Part shown: positions 1 to 14,001 of the stretch, in pieces
Position numbering within the stretch: position 1 is the first letter of the stretch
How the letters are laid out: the number at the start of each line of letters is the position of its first letter
Program-made: the position numbers and the translations under genes
Source: Carnegiea gigantea
Lineage: Eukaryota; Streptophyta; Magnoliopsida; Caryophyllales; Cactaceae
Reading direction: 5' to 3'
Assembly (NCBI GenBank): GCA_029747015.1
Contig: JAKOGI010000001.1
Span: 2,586,501-2,650,500, forward strand
Length of the DNA stretch: 64,000 nucleotides
Notes under the pieces: generated by a model
Seen by the model: only the letters and a program-made list of their open reading frames with translations
Database searches by the model: none
Told to the model about the DNA's origin: nothing

Positions 1-1521
1 ATTGTTCCCCCTTGTTCCTATAGATGTTCGATTGTTAGTTATAATTTTTTAATGAATCCTCACACAAATAATACATAATTGTTTTGTACACATAGGTTTT
101 TATGGGAGGTTTTGATTGAAAGTTAGACTTGCATTGATTTCTAGTGAGGCTTGAATTTGATTAGGACACTAACAATGCAATGGAACATGTTGGAAGAATC
201 CTAACCCAACCCGTCTGTATTTGTTCACATATAGTTTAAATTCATGGATAGAAATTTATATTCTAGATTTCTACTACCTTTCAATAGTAAATTTAGGGAA
301 ACAATAGATATTGATCGTGTCCAAAGAATAAAAGCATGAAGCGCAAGTCATGAAATGTTCATTAGAAGTAGAGTGACTGCAACAATTAAACGAAGAAACT
401 AAGAACATAAGAAAATATATTGATTATTGATTCATAATATGAAACTACTATTGTTAAATGTGCTTTGCAATTGCAAAAGCAAAAGACAAAGGCATGCTTT
501 CACAAAGTATATTTCTTATTAAAATGTAATTTTGAAAATTTACCAAAACAGTATAATAAAAATCGATAGTAAAAAATACGTGAAAAGAGACCATAGCTTT
601 ATCCCAATTAAAAGGTAAAAGTATTATTACAAACAAATGATACTATCTTGTGCTCCTTCCCTCGTAAAGTAATTATATTTCCTTTTCTTTTTGTTTGTCT
701 CACTTGGACTATTTTGCCGTATGTTTAGTTATCTATTTTTACATGATTATCCACTTTTAGCTTTAACCAGTATTAGGACAGGCTACTTAAATGTGAAATA
801 CAAATTTAACCCCACATAAGAAATAATAAAAAGCACCCATCAAATAAAAAAATAAAAGTGAGGGCAAGTTGGGTAAAATGATACCTACTTTCATATCATT
901 TTTAACTAATATTTCTCAACAGTAAAAAAGAAGCATTACTTATATACGAATATGGTGCGATAGAAAAACTGCCGACTTGCGTTGGAAAAAAAAGGAATTT
1001 GGACAGAAAATCTTTGCCCTAAAAGTTCTTACCAAAGCAGGAGGTAAAGCAGCAACGCTTCCTAGCACTGTTGCGGACAATCTTGACATTTTTTGTTCTT
1101 ATTGCATGAAGTAATCATGTCAAAATATAAAAAGAAAACAAGGAAAAAAGGAAGATAGATTATTTTTTTCCCCAATAATTTATTTAATTAACCTTTCAAA
1201 TTGGTGTCTGCGTTTCCAGATGTCCCATTTCCTCCACGACCTTCAATAAATATTTGGTGTATATGCATTGCCCGTTACTGCTTTGAATGCTTCCTCCCAC
1301 CCCCTCCTCTCTCTCTTTCTCTCTCTTAGCTACAATTTGCCTTTTGGACCTTTTGGGTGTTCACAAATCAATCCCTTTTCTCCAATGGAACTTCACTAAC
1401 CCATTTTTCCCGACTTTGAAGTGCTTCTTTGGAAGACAGAAAAGCAAAGAATTTGATTGAACCCTCTTCCTGAACTTTACCTATTTGGGAATTGGGATTC
1501 TTGAACCCCATTTTAAAGAGG
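1..1521. other. Intergenic region and TBL 5' leader
   Basis: No reading frame here resembles a known gene. The sequence is AT-rich up to about 1250. From about 1290 to 1330 it becomes pyrimidine-rich with repeated CT dinucleotides, a common feature of plant 5' untranslated leaders, so transcription of the downstream TBL gene probably starts around 1250-1350. This is inference from composition; no TATA box stood out clearly. Confidence 0.4.
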
Positions 1522-4500
1522 ATGAGTAAGCTTGACCTGTTCAAGAAAGTCAAGCTGAACCCAGTTGAGCTTTCTATTAGCATAGTTGGGTTTTTGTTTC
1601 TAGCTGTATGTCTCCTGTCTTCTCTTTTTTACTTTGATTATGGTGGTGGGCACCTGAGGTCAGACAGTGTGATGTTGTCATGGTTGTCAGATGTTACTGC
1701 TGCTCAAAATGCGCAGTTGGGAATTGTTGAGGGGAGTCCTGATGAATGTGATTATTCTGATGGGAAATGGGTTTGGGATGAGACTTACCCACTTTATGAT
1801 TCGAAAGATTGCCCTTTTGTTGATGGGGGTTTTAGGTGTTCTGAGAATGGTAGGCCTGATCAGAATTATACCAAGTGGAGATGGCAACCCAACAAATGTG
1901 ATTTGCCCAGGTTATCTCTTGTGCTTTTTCTCTTTTGATTGTTATGATTGCCTATTCAGCACTTCTGTATTGTGTATTGGGATGCATATATGTGGAATTA
2001 CCTATTTTGAGTAATATCCATGTCCATATGGTGTGTTGTTTCTTGTAATTGGGAATTCAGTGTTGCTCATTATCTAATCGTCCCTGTTCCGAAGCTGAAA
2101 AGAGGTATGTGCAGTTCATTTTTAACTCCTGTTGAGATTTCAATGGGAATTTTCCAAACAAGTTGAGCATACGCACGCTTAATTTCCATAATTGGAGTAA
2201 CTCCCTTGGTGTAAAAGTTGCATATGCGCAGTATGCTTCAGGCCCTCTAACTTTCAACATGGGTGGTTGAACAATTATCATTTGTACAATGAGGTGTGGT
2301 ATTTTCCATGTTCAATCGTGTTGAAAAAGTTCATTTTCAGCTTCTAGTTATGCAATCAAGGGTCTAATGGACATTGTTTGTGTAAGGTTGCCTACATCTA
2401 GTCCCTAAATTGCCCGTTGTGGAGAGAAGCATTGATAAATGGTGTGATAAGGTTGTAGAGTATTGCTGTCTTGGTGATGAAATAGTGTGATGCGCTTCCC
2501 GATTTTAGCTGCCGTTTAACATTTCCTTGTAAAATATGCTTTGGTGTCAAAGCTGTTCTTTGAAATAGTTTCTTAATCCAGTTGTATAGAAATATAATCT
2601 CATTGGCCTATGTTCACCCCTATCTGGAGATTGTTGTGTTTGTAAGCCAAACAATTGTTTGTGCTGACATCTCCATTCCTTTTTTGTTTGTTTGGACAAA
2701 CAGATTCACTGCAAAGTCAATGTTGGAAAAGCTTAGGAACAAGAGGGTTGTGTTTGTTGGTGACTCAATTGGCAGAAATCAATGGGAGTCCTTCCTGTGC
2801 ATGCTTGCTTCTGCAGTCCCCAATAAGACTTCTATATATGAAGTGAATGGAAACCCAATAACAAAGCACATGGGTTTTCTGGTGTTCATGTTTAAGGATT
2901 ATAACTGCACTGTTGAATACTACCGAGCTCCATTCTTAGTCGTGCAGGGCAGGGCTCCTGCTGGTTCCCCAGAAAACGTGGGGATGACTTTGAGAGTAGA
3001 TTTGATGGATTGGAGCTCTAGCCAATGGAAAGGTGCTGATGTGTTGATTTTTAATGCTGGACATTGGTGGAATTATGAGAAGACTATAAGGAGGTACACA
3101 CATTGTCCTTTTTCCTTGCAAATTTCTGGGCAGCATACCTCTGGATTATGCCTGACTGAGTCATGTCTCTTTGCTGTAAGCTTACAATGCTAGTTTTGTC
3201 TATTGAATTCTACCTATTCTTGTTATCTTATTGCCTTTTTTAGCCTTTCCAGAGTTCTCAATCCAAAAAATGTTTTCTACAACTTTTTTGTGAGTTCCTT
3301 GGAACTCTTTGCTTGCGACTTTCAGGATAAGGCTGCTTACACCTTGCTTAGACGGGATATACATTGATTGTTGTTGTCGAAGGCAAAATTATAATATATT
3401 TTTGGAAGCATGTACTTTTACCTGTAATTTTTCATGCTCGGCAACAGAATTGTTCATTCATTTTGTTGATGTGCATGAACATTGTGTTGTTGGTGGTAAC
3501 TACATGGAGCAGTTGTCGTGCATAACATTGTAGGTGAGAGTACATACTCCCATGTATACGGTATAGGGTTTGGCTCGTCAAAATATCAATCTATCAGTTC
3601 CCATCTTATCATTCTTTCACTCAATTCTGAATTTACCGCTTACTGCTTAGGGAATTACAAGAATAATATGCAGCAAGAAATCTCATGGATCACTTTAAAT
3701 ATGGCATAAACCTTCTACACTGAAATGAAATATGGAAATAGATGTCTTGGAAAATTAGCTGCCATTACCCAAAAAGGACCCTAGAAAAAAAGAAAGAAAG
3801 AATCTAGTTGAACCAAATAGAAGATGCATTTGAAATTATAACATTGCTATGATGGAAATGGGTCACTTTGCTATTGGATATGGATTATTGAAATAACAGG
3901 CTGAATCGCTGAACCATGAAAATAAGAATAATATGGACACTAGTCATGGTAATCAAAAAATGGGTTGTGCTGAAATAAGCCTTGTTTTGAACAGATATTT
4001 ATTTTCTGTATGGTCGATGTCTGTTACTGGGATAAAACTGCTGCAGATAGAAATGCTTTATGGATTTTATCTTCTCAGATTCCATTCTGGCATGGATAGT
4101 TTTCTGATCTTCTTGATGGCATATATGAGATTTTCTGGTTTGGGTAACTTTAGTTGCTGTCCTCAAACAAACTTGTTTTGGAAAGTCGTCTGACAGCTTT
4201 GCTATGTATGTTTTCATGCTGCGGTTGGTATGAAACTTATGACTTGTCGTACTCTTGCATTAATCAACATGTTAAAATATGATTTCTCATCCAAAAAACT
4301 CGGATGATTTGCTGCCTGGTTATTCAACAGTTGCTTCTTTCAACTGTTTCTTATCTGTGTAAATTCCTTTAGACTATGTTCTTCTCTTATCTGCATCCTA
4401 GGAGTTGCGTTTTAATCTTCAGTTCTCTGTTCCTGCAATTTCTCTGCTTTTCTTTGTTCCGGAGTTTTGATTTCACGTGCACTTGGATTTCACATACCTT

Positions 4501-7500
4501 AAACTTATGCTCCATCTTCATTAGTATTATCATCTGTTTATAGATTCAATTAGGTTGTAGAAGTTTGCTTCACCTGGATTTCTCCCTGTTTTCCCAGTGA
4601 AATGAGGAAATCAAATTCATTTCAAAGTGCATGAAACATACCTGACATGTAAATTCACAATTCTTCAGCCGTATTTACTTTCAAGAAGGAGATGAAGTGA
4701 AGATGAATATGAGTGTAGGAGCTGCTTTCAGGCGCTCAATTGAAACTCTGGTCCGCTGGGTTGACAATGAGGTGGATATGAAAAAGACAAGGGTCTTCTT
4801 TCGGTCTTATGCCCCTGTACACTTCAGGTTTGGCTTTGTCCTCCCCCCCCCCTTTTTTTGTATGCGTGTGTTTTGGGGAGGAGGTGGGAGGGGCTGTTAT
4901 CTGGATAGGATTCAGAAATGAATATGCCGTGTAATTTATAGTTCAGAAATGTTTTCCATGCATCTGGGGCACAACATGACATAGATATGCAGAAACATAA
5001 AGGCGGCTAATGTACATAATTTGCAGATAATGGGGGGGGTGATTTATGTTCATGCTAGGAAGAAATCGTCATCCTTTGGAGCCTGCACATGAGTTCAGTA
5101 TAAAAAGTAAAATTGGGTAGTTCTCTTCACCTATTGATTATGGGCTTTTGGGTTTGATATGCAGTATGTTAGGATCTTTTAGTAGGAATCTGCTGCTTTA
5201 CCATCGATGCAGTATGTCCTATGTGATGCAATGCCATCGGAATGACTCTTGCGGATGTGCTTAATTGCTTATGATGTGAGACCATGAACGTCAGGACATT
5301 GATTCCAGTTCAGAGATAAATTTTCTGTGGGTTTTGTTTATTTTCTTTCACTGCTGATGGTGTCTTTTCAGATATTTCATTTTTCACATAGCACTACAGC
5401 CCTTCTCCTGAGCCCCCCCCCCCCCAAAAATCATTTTTGTTTTAAGACTTTCTTTGCTTCTGAAGTTGTTAAGCAGATAGATTGAGTGAACTGAATTTGA
5501 GATTAATGTTTAGCTCCTTGGCATCCATCATGAAGGATGGACACCCGGGCAATAATTTTTGGAACTAACTTTTTCTGTCCACCAGGTCTAGTTGACTTTG
5601 TGCTGAATGTTGCTTCATGATGTGGATGACGTGAAAAGGAAAACCTCGGTTGTCCAATCTGACTAATTCTCATAACTTTTATTTTCTGTTTGGTAAAAAA
5701 CCATGGAAGGCAGAACTTCATTCCTTTTATTAAGTTTTTTAGCTTTATTTTCACTAAAGAAATTAATTTGTCTAGTTGTTAACCAAAGCCAAGAGTGAAG
5801 CTTTTAAACATCTACTAGATACGAGCTTTTAGAGAGATGCTGCAAACCACAAAACTGCTGGTTTTTCATTTGATTGATTAAATCTTTGAGTGTTGATTAG
5901 CTTAGGAGTGAGATGTGAGAAAAATCACTTCCAAGCAAAATAGAAGTAGTGAAATTAAGTTGTTAGAAAATCCGAGACAAATTTAGTTGGGAAAAAGTAT
6001 CACTTGTCTGGAAATTAGAATTTATGCTAATTAGTAAGATTGCTTGTATTGTGTACCAAGTATTGGGACTTCCTAGATATGCTAAGTGTCAGGCAAGGTA
6101 CTTCAGGTTTGCAAATACGGATTATTCGGATGGTGCCCATCCTAGAGGAACTAGAAAATGTTCAGTGTCTTTTTTGGGGGGGGGGGGGCTGTGGAGTACT
6201 CAGCCTATTTTGGGCTGTATTCTTTATAATGTTCAATTTTGGCATTTTCGCTTAGGGTGGAAAATCAAGCCCAAGGATGGGGTCATGCTGGTTGTCCACA
6301 GAGTCCATCTTTACAGCTTCTTTGTAGAGTTTCCAATGCCCTTGTTTCCTTTGCTGAGCAATATAGGAGAAGTAAAATGGCCTTTCCGATGCCAAACAGG
6401 CTTTGGCATTGTTGTCTTCAACCATATTCCACGCTTCCTCTAAGCTTGTCCCTTTTTGCTTCCTATTTATTCTTTTCTTAATTTTTTCGTTTGGTTCTGA
6501 CATTGTCATCATTATCATCATCATCACTACCACCAGCATTATTTATTGTTATAATCCCTTATTATATTATTTGTCTTTATGTTAAAAATTGCCTAGAAAT
6601 ATAGTCTAATGCTTTCTGAAGTGTCTTGAAATTATTGATGATAGAAGTGAAAAAAATTGTACGATGTTACAAATTTCTGTATTTCGTGTCTCGTATGAAA
6701 TCAACAGTGCTGAATACAGTACATCGGACATGGATTGGTAATTTGGTATGGTATTCATGACTCTTTATGATAGTCAAGTTATGAGAAGGGTGACGGTGAT
6801 TGAGTAAAGATATGTGAACATCATAGATTAGGTTTTGGAGATTGAGATGTCAGTGGTTTATTTAGGTGTTAAGCGTGCTTCTTTTGTTGTTGGTGGAGTT
6901 TTTTTCTCATCCTGTGAACATCTGCGTAAGGGCTGAACCATTGAAGGTTCAACCCTTACATAAGCAAAAAGGGTCAATTAGAAGCAATTGACTCCACTAT
7001 TGTCTGACATCCATATGCCAAACGTTTGCTTTGGGTTTGGCGACAAGCTATCCGTGTTAACCAGTCTTTTACGTAAAGTCAAGTCTTCATTCTTAATGAT
7101 TGGAATTAAACTATGTACTCTAGTGCTTTAGGACTCCATGAAGGTCCTTATGCGTTGCATTGATGATTTACACTGGTTTAGCTTGGATTTGGTTAATTGA
7201 ATATATGTCGGATGCTAGACTTTGTGTAGCATACAGTTATTGAATTAGACATTTGAATGTTAATTTCTTGTTCTATATGTTAAATACCTGTTCTGTCATC
7301 TGACGCATCTGAACTGGCAGGCCCGTAATTTACCTTATCTTGCATTTGAAACTTTTGCAAAACAATTAAATTGAGCACTAAATGGCAGCTCTTTTCCACA
7401 GTGGTGGTACCTGGAAGACTGGGGGACAGTGTCACGTGGAAACGATGCCAGACTTTGATACACCGGCTTTTCCTGATGACCATTTTAACACTGTCAATGA

Positions 7501-7765
7501 AGTTATCTTAAGTCATGCAAACACATCTCAAATGGCTACGGTGAACTTATTGAATGTGACCTATCTGACATTACAGAGGCGAGATGGCCATGCATCTATT
7601 TACTATATGGGACCAAAACCAGCTCCCATTAGGCGGCAGGACTGTAGTCATTGGTGCCTTCCTGGAGTTCCTGATACATGGAATGAGCTTGTATTTGCAG
7701 TTTACCTGAAGCAGCAGTCCCTTCAGTCAAGGAGTTCTGCTCTAGCCACTCAAGTTGAGGTGTGA
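1522..7765 (+). CDS. Trichome birefringence-like (TBL) protein, probable wall polysaccharide O-acetyltransferase
   Basis: Four exons: 1522-1910, 2704-3093, 4669-4827, 7402-7765, giving 433 aa; all introns are GT-AG and each junction is phase 2. The start is the ATG at 1522; the open frame runs 10 codons further upstream but has no ATG. Residues about 14-37 form a single hydrophobic signal anchor. A TBL domain with its [13 protein letters not shown] opening follows (about 65-130). The PC-esterase domain carries the GDS motif (G149-D150-S151, in [13 protein letters not shown]) and the C-terminal DxxH motif (D393-C-S-H396, in [12 protein letters not shown]). Family knowledge: TBL proteins are Golgi type II membrane enzymes that acetylate xylan, mannan or pectin. 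The sequence reminds me most of the TBL10/TBL11 group (TBL10 is linked to rhamnogalacturonan I), but the substrate cannot be read from this sequence. Intron 3 is long, 2574 bp. Confidence 0.93.
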
Positions 7766-10700
7766 TTGGCGAGTCCTTTGTGGTTGATGGTGTTTAGTCG
7801 AAGGGAAAATGCTGACCCAGGAATGGATTTGCTCAGTTGGCCTACCAACCCATTGTAGTTTAACCCATTGTAGTTGGAAAATCATTTTTGCTACAAGCTT
7901 TCAATGCATCGAGTGAGCAGGAAAGGTACACCATCAGTGGTAGAGAATATTCGTTATTTCTCGCTCTTGCTCCATTCATTTACCAGTGGATGCTTAATCT
8001 ATCTTTTCTGGGGTCTTCTTGAAACCTCTGTTGTTGGGTGATTGTCTAGTTGGGTAGTAGATAAGTATGGTATCGCCTAGTCCCACCAAAAAAAATAAAA
8101 AAATACAAAAAACTTTTGCTCCATGCTGATTATGGATTAACGAAGACACCTGCTGAAGGATGGGAGGAGATGGCTGCTGGGGAGTTATTATGCGGACTTG
8201 AGGAATCCTTGCCTACTCAGCGGATTTGGTTCTATGTAGGTAAAGCATACATGTTTCAGAAGCAGACGAGACACTGGGAGCTTAAATGTATTTTCTAGGA
8301 ATGCCAACAATGGAACTAGGGTGGCAGGCAAGATTTACCTGTAGGATGTGGGTACATATAATGTAGATTGGGTTGTGATTCTTTGTAGCATCTTTGATTC
8401 TTTGTAATATCTTGAAAATGAATAGGAAAATAGAAAATTTATTCTTGCTGTATGTTGACATCTGGTGCATTCGTTTACAAATGCATGAATTGTTAAATTC
8501 AATTATTTATTTCTCCAAAAAAAGGAGGGGGGGGGGGGACAGAGTTTAACTAGTTGGTAAAGTCTCCTGCTTGAAGGGGGGAAATGTGGAATCAAAACCT
8601 GTATTACCATCCAAGAAGCTTCTAGTGGGCCCATCTGCTTGTTGACTTCTCAAAAATGCATCCCTCTCTACTTTTATGTTCTCCTTTATCTGATTTGAAC
8701 CTGAAACAGTCCTTTATGTCTTTTAGTCTGCCGTAGGAGAAGGAAAAACAAAAAGTGGAAACTAAAAGTTGTTGATCAACTTGACAAATGACACAAAGAT
8801 AACCAACATATCTTGAGTGACATAAGCATTCCCCTACTAGTTTTCCTGGCAACAGCCTGTGAGGTTGCAAGCTCTTTTCTAAGACCTCGGTCTTCATCCC
8901 TTGTTGCAGCACTGACATTGTGTTATATCTTCCACATTTTATAGGTCCCTCAAGCATATCAATTCATGAACCATATTTCATGCACAACTGACTTTGTTGA
9001 GTATTTCATTTTGGTTTTTCATGCTTTATAACATAATGATAGGTGTGAATTCCTGTGATAAGCACTTTCTTGTTGTGGACCCGCCTTGGAGAAATGCTTG
9101 TGTTCTATCGATAAACTGAGCTTCAAACAGTTAAATGCAGTTGGACACTTGCCCTTTTTTCTGGCTATTTTCAGATACTCTGCAGATGAAATTCACGGAA
9201 ATGAAGAAGTAGAAAACCAAATGAAATTTGAATATTGAGGGCCGTGCACAAAGGCATTCCAATGTTATCATTTAAGTTTACCACTACCCTGCTCATTCAT
9301 GTACTCAATTTCAGCAAACAGCAAAGCTGAATAGAGAATTGTACTGTAAAAGGAAATAGATACCTTTTGTTTCCTCTCCAAGGTATCAGTTATCCATAAA
9401 TATAACACATAACCAGTAGGGGCAACCTTTAAGGGAAGTTTTAGAAGAATTATTAGTTTTATGTTTGATTCTTCCCTAATTCTTTGAAGGAGTTGTCTTC
9501 AGAGCCTATGAGGACTCCTTGAGGTTCTTATGGCCCTTGATTTTTGATACCTTGAGAACACCATCTGAAGTAAAAAACCGAGAAATTAGCAGGATCCAAC
9601 AAGTAACATTTGTTGTGGTTTGGAGGCATTAAAGAAAACCTGAAGATAAGGTTTGTGTGTCCCACATATTGCCTTTAGAATTGTTTTGTTTATGAAGTTG
9701 CTTTGTTATTTCATATCATCAAGGTTCAAGTAATGGTACGTTGCCTTGCTCCATACAATGAGCGTATTGACCATGGCATGAATACGTTCTACCCTGAACA
9801 GTTTTGTTTGGGTTATCCAACTGCTTTTCTCATGAAAATCAGCATGCCAAATTTTGTCAGATATCTCTTGCGTGACGCTGATGCATTGACCTTGTTTGCT
9901 TTATCAAAGCTTGGTGTTTCAGGTTTCACATATGAATATTTAATTGACCTTGCTGCCTTCATATTCCCAGAGATTGTGCCCTAGGGATAGAAATAGACTG
10001 AATGGACCCATCCAGGTCAAGCTTATTGACTGTCTGTCTGACTATATAATGGCTGTGTGCTTGTTTTTGTTTGATTGAGAACAGTAATACAGTATTACAA
10101 TCCAAATTCTTGTGTCAAAGGAGTCTAACCAAGTGAGCAGAGGTGCATAAATTTCCTTATTTATACTTTTAACCGCGTGTCAGATGAAGGTTTCCTTATA
10201 TGGGAAGAGGGTTCAGTGTGGGCTTGTACTTCACATGGAGGATTTATGCGCTTGGATGTTGTATAAATGCACATGCTTTTGTAATCATTTACAACATGAT
10301 TGTGCAGTATTTTGATATTGTGCTATTGGCCCACTGACAACCAACTGCATGATGGCTTTCTGGGTGGAGAGGTTATATGTTGGTGGTTATCTTTCCACAT
10401 CAGTATGACAGTATCTGTTGGTTCTCAACTCTTGCTGCTCAGATTTGGCTTTTAAGGCAACATTTTCTGAGATTCTTGAATCTGCCCGCATTGTATGATT
10501 ATTTTGTTTTTTTTAAATTTATTTTTTGGTAAAATGGGTTTGTTGGTCACAGCAGTAGATGGGATGGTGCATTGCTATGAGGAAGAAGGGGGAACCAGCA
10601 AGATCTCGTGTGGTTCGGAGTGAGGTGGTTTACTTCCAGAAATAGATCAGGGTTTAAAAAGAAAGGCAGCAGTGAAAGGGTTTCAGGGGGTTCAATATGG

Positions 10701-11516
10701 TGAGCTGTGAGCTTGTTGAAGTTGGTGGTTTTTGGATCTGTGCTTGCCAGGGACTGGCGACCTTGGTTCTGGGTCATTAGATGGACTGTAGCAAGAGATA
10801 TTTGGGTGGGTGATTTGGCTGCAGGTGGGATAGAAGGGGTTATTATGGATATGTCGATTAAATTTTAGCTATTGTATTTTTATGTAAGGGCTGAGATTAC
10901 TTCCCTGTATTTTCGTAAGTAAAATAATAGAGTGAATAAAAAAAGAGAAGTAAATGAGACATTTTGTTAGTGAAATGCCAAGTATTCTTTCCCATGCTCT
11001 AATCAGAATTTTGGCAGGAGTTGTCATCTAAGTACATGTCATATTTCCAGGCACCAATTAATGACAAAATGTTGGGATTAGCAAATCAATGTATGGATTT
11101 TTTAGGGGTACTGAAAAGTTAATACTTTGTAAATTACTAGTATTTTGTATTCATTTGCCAAGATGTTTTCTTCTTAGGATGTTGAATATTGTGTGCTTAC
11201 TGGATAGCTGGAGGATCTATGTGAACTCATGAAGCAATGATAAGTTTTTGGTCATGTGAACCTGTTGTTATGCCTGTATAACATGTTTGGCAGAACATAG
11301 ATTTTTGAACCTCTGCATCTGTAAGTAGCATCTTTTATGATTCTATGTTTTGTGATATGGAGGAGCCAAAGTTATATGGCTGTATTTCAGAAATGATCTA
11401 GGTACATTGAAATCTCTATGTTCTTCACTAATACAATGCATTCAACAGTGGATATATTTTTCAACCTGGTATTTATGAAGCCTTCATATCCTTTTCTTCT
11501 GGTTATCTTGTCTTTT
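7766..11516. other. Region between TBL and ALMT genes
   Basis: The first several hundred bases are probably the TBL 3' untranslated region. Open frames here, such as the 93-codon frame at 9703-9984, show no family signature and no consistent exon structure. A SINE-like fragment may lie near 8530-8700 (separate entry). I see no further supported gene. Confidence 0.45.
8521..8700 (+). mobile_element. Possible tRNA-derived SINE fragment
   Basis: After a poly-G tract (8527-8538) the sequence TTAACTAGTTGGTAAAGTC resembles a pol III A box. About 35-40 bp later GGAATCAAAACCTG resembles a degraded B box. Spacing and order fit a tRNA-derived SINE head, but no clear tail or target duplication was found. 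Confidence 0.25.
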
Positions 11517-13851
11517 CTATCTGGGGTGGAAATTGGCGAGCTCACCTAGTTCTTCGACATCTTTCACCAACGTCTCTGCCTTTTCCATCATAGTCATCAG
11601 TAAGAAGACCAAGCTAACGATTTCAAGTTTATCACTATCCTGTAAGAGACTTGACTTGGACGACATGACAAAGTTTAGCTCCAATCTCCTGGTCTTCAAC
11701 TTCGGATTAATTAGAGACAGAGGTAGGCACTTCTTCATTTTCCTGATGCTTTCTGCAAGCTCTTGTAGAGTCCAAGCAATTGAATATGCAGCTGTCTCAC
11801 ATGGCTCTTTGAAGGATTGCTGCAGCACTGACGAGGTCTGGAGTCAAATTTGCTAGAAAATTAGGAACATCGGGATGTCACTCAAAATATCTGTACTTAG
11901 AGAGTTGGGTTTACAGACCTCTCTAGGACATTGAAGGCAACCTTTTAGTGAGAGAATAACTGCTGCCAGCTCTCTTACATCATCTCCAATCTGTACGTAC
12001 TTCTTCCATGGATAGGACGGACCAAAATTACCATGCCATGGTTCCCATTTTGCAAAGCTTGCCTGTGAGGCAGAAATCATTTGTAATATTAAAAGTGAAT
12101 TCACTTTTTACTGTTTTGGTGTGGTGGGTAACTGAACTTAGTGCTGGGGTTGTTGATGAAGCCAAAGGTTGACTAATTGGTTTGCTTCCTCTGAGTTGGA
12201 CTTAATGACCAGATGGGATAAAATTTATATGGGATTACCTTTTTTGTTCAGTGATGGTATAACAAGCCAAACAATCGTTGCTAGCAGTATGTTGTTCTAA
12301 TTATCATCATGGACTTATTAAAATCACTATGTATATTTGTCATAGTATTTAGAGGTTTGTTTTGCTTAAGTTCTGTGCCGTATTCCTTGGGGTTGGAAGG
12401 ACGTTAACGTGTAACTAATTGATCCAAGATAAATTGTTAAGAGTCTTGGGATGGTGTAAAATGATGTACCAATGACTCATCCTTTGAGTTGGCATACAGC
12501 ACTTCTTTACTATGATCAATGATTGCACCACATTGATGTTCCTTTTCATTGCTCTGTTGGAAGTACTCGTCAAAGAAACCTGTTCAATCAAGTCAATGTT
12601 ATTTCCGTGATAAGCCCTTTTCATTGTATATGAGTACTTTGAGTATATAATCATTGCAAAGCCAAATCAGAACATTTCCCTGTTTTAAATGTAGAAATTA
12701 CTTTGATGATACTACGATAGGAAGAAGCAAGTTGCGATACAGTTGTGTCTATGCTTGATGTATGCTTGGGTATGCCCAAGGTGAGGATGTAAGGTTTTTG
12801 GTGGATTAATGAATATGCATCTACTCACTTACCAAAAAGGAATGTATGTATAAATTGCTTTAAGTTCTGGTCTACTGTGGTGACTATGTTGTGGAGAAAC
12901 CTAACCTTCTATGCAGTGAGCAAGAGTATCAAGTTCAGAGGCGAGAGCACAGTGTAGATCTTCCCCAGCCCACACCGGAGAAATAATCAAGCTCGTGAAA
13001 AAGCAGATTCCAATGCCTATGCCAATTGTTGACAGGCGGGCACTCACCAATTCGATCACCTTTTCGCAATGGAGGCCAGACAATACAACCATATTAAAGG
13101 TGAGGACCAAAATCATTATCCCATAGTCGAATGTTTTCTTTATAGTAGGTATCATTCTGGTATATGTTGCAGCTGCACCTGAATGTACACATGATCACAT
13201 GTTAGGGCTGATAGGCATCTTCTGCTGATGTCAAATTTGCGGGTTCTGGATAATTGCATGTTTTGGGACTATAAGGAGCACTGTATATTTCTTTGCTATA
13301 TGCATCTATATTGAGTAAGTAGCTTACCAAAAATAAAGACAGAAGTGCCAATGATGATGCTGTTGCCAACACCACCAACTTTTTGTGCTATAAGCGTCAA
13401 TAAGATCCCTAACCCTCCTCCTACTATTGTCCCCATTATGCGGTTTAAACCCTTGCTCAGTGTAGCACCTGAAGATGTATATTGCTTAGGCAGGAAAATG
13501 AGATATGACTATGGACTGATTTAACAGCAAGAGTCATTTATTAAGACCAGACTAATCTAGAGTACACTGTGCTGAAGGCTTACCTGCTGAGAACTCATGT
13601 GTGATGACTACAGTCGTGATAGCCCAAACTGCATTTTGCCCAAGCTGCTTGTAAAGGGGATCAAGAAGGTTGATGAGAGAAGCTATGAGGATCGCTGTCC
13701 CAACTTTGATACTGTGTATTACTCGTCTGTTGTTATACTTGTCCGTGTGTTTAGTGAAGGATTTTGTGTGAGAAACTAAAGACTTCAGACAGCTTACTTT
13801 TTTAGGAGCGGACTCACTTTGACAAGGAATTGATATTATGGTTGATTCCAT
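11517..13851 (-). CDS. Aluminium-activated malate transporter (ALMT) family anion channel
   Basis: Six exons on the minus strand: 13851-13584, 13468-13328, 13178-12906, 12579-12470, 12062-11919, 11837-11517; 418 aa, all GT-AG. The start ATG is at 13851. The N-terminal half has about six hydrophobic segments (roughly residues 49-64, 75-88, 101-118, 125-137, 155-171, 186-203), with the family-typical stretches NAVWAITTVVI and EFSAGATLSKGLNR. The cytosolic half has the ALMT WEP motif (W270-E271-P272, in FAKWEPWHG) and a helical C-terminus ending in ELGELANFHPR. ALMTs conduct malate and other anions across the plasma membrane or tonoplast. The protein is short for the family (often 440-590 aa), closest in form to the ALMT1/2/10-type clade. 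The last intron has two possible acceptors; the 81-nt choice (exon from 11837) restores the family length around GCLQ...KEPC. Substrate and membrane are not inferable. Confidence 0.92.
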
Positions 13852-13978
13852 CTTGCACCAATGTCAATATTGCAGACACCGCAGTTTCTGTGTGATTTAC
13901 TTCAGGAATGCTGGCTATATATATAGCCTTTGCAACCCTATAGAAAGTGGAGGTAGCTTTCCTGCATCATGAACTAGA

Positions 13979-14001
13979 TTTTTTTTTTTTTTTTTTTTTT
14001 T
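13979..14001. repeat. Poly-T tract, 23 bases
   Basis: Uninterrupted run of T about 130 bp upstream of the ALMT start codon, reading as poly-A on the gene strand. It may be a retroposon tail or a nucleosome-excluding promoter element; no flanking duplication was recognised. Confidence 0.8.

Noticed and set aside
1492..1521. Ten-codon upstream extension of the TBL reading frame
   Set aside because: The extension starts at TTG, not ATG; the first ATG is at 1522 and gives a normal signal anchor.
9703..9984. 93-codon open frame downstream of TBL
   Set aside because: No family signature, no neighbouring exons and ordinary composition; probably chance.
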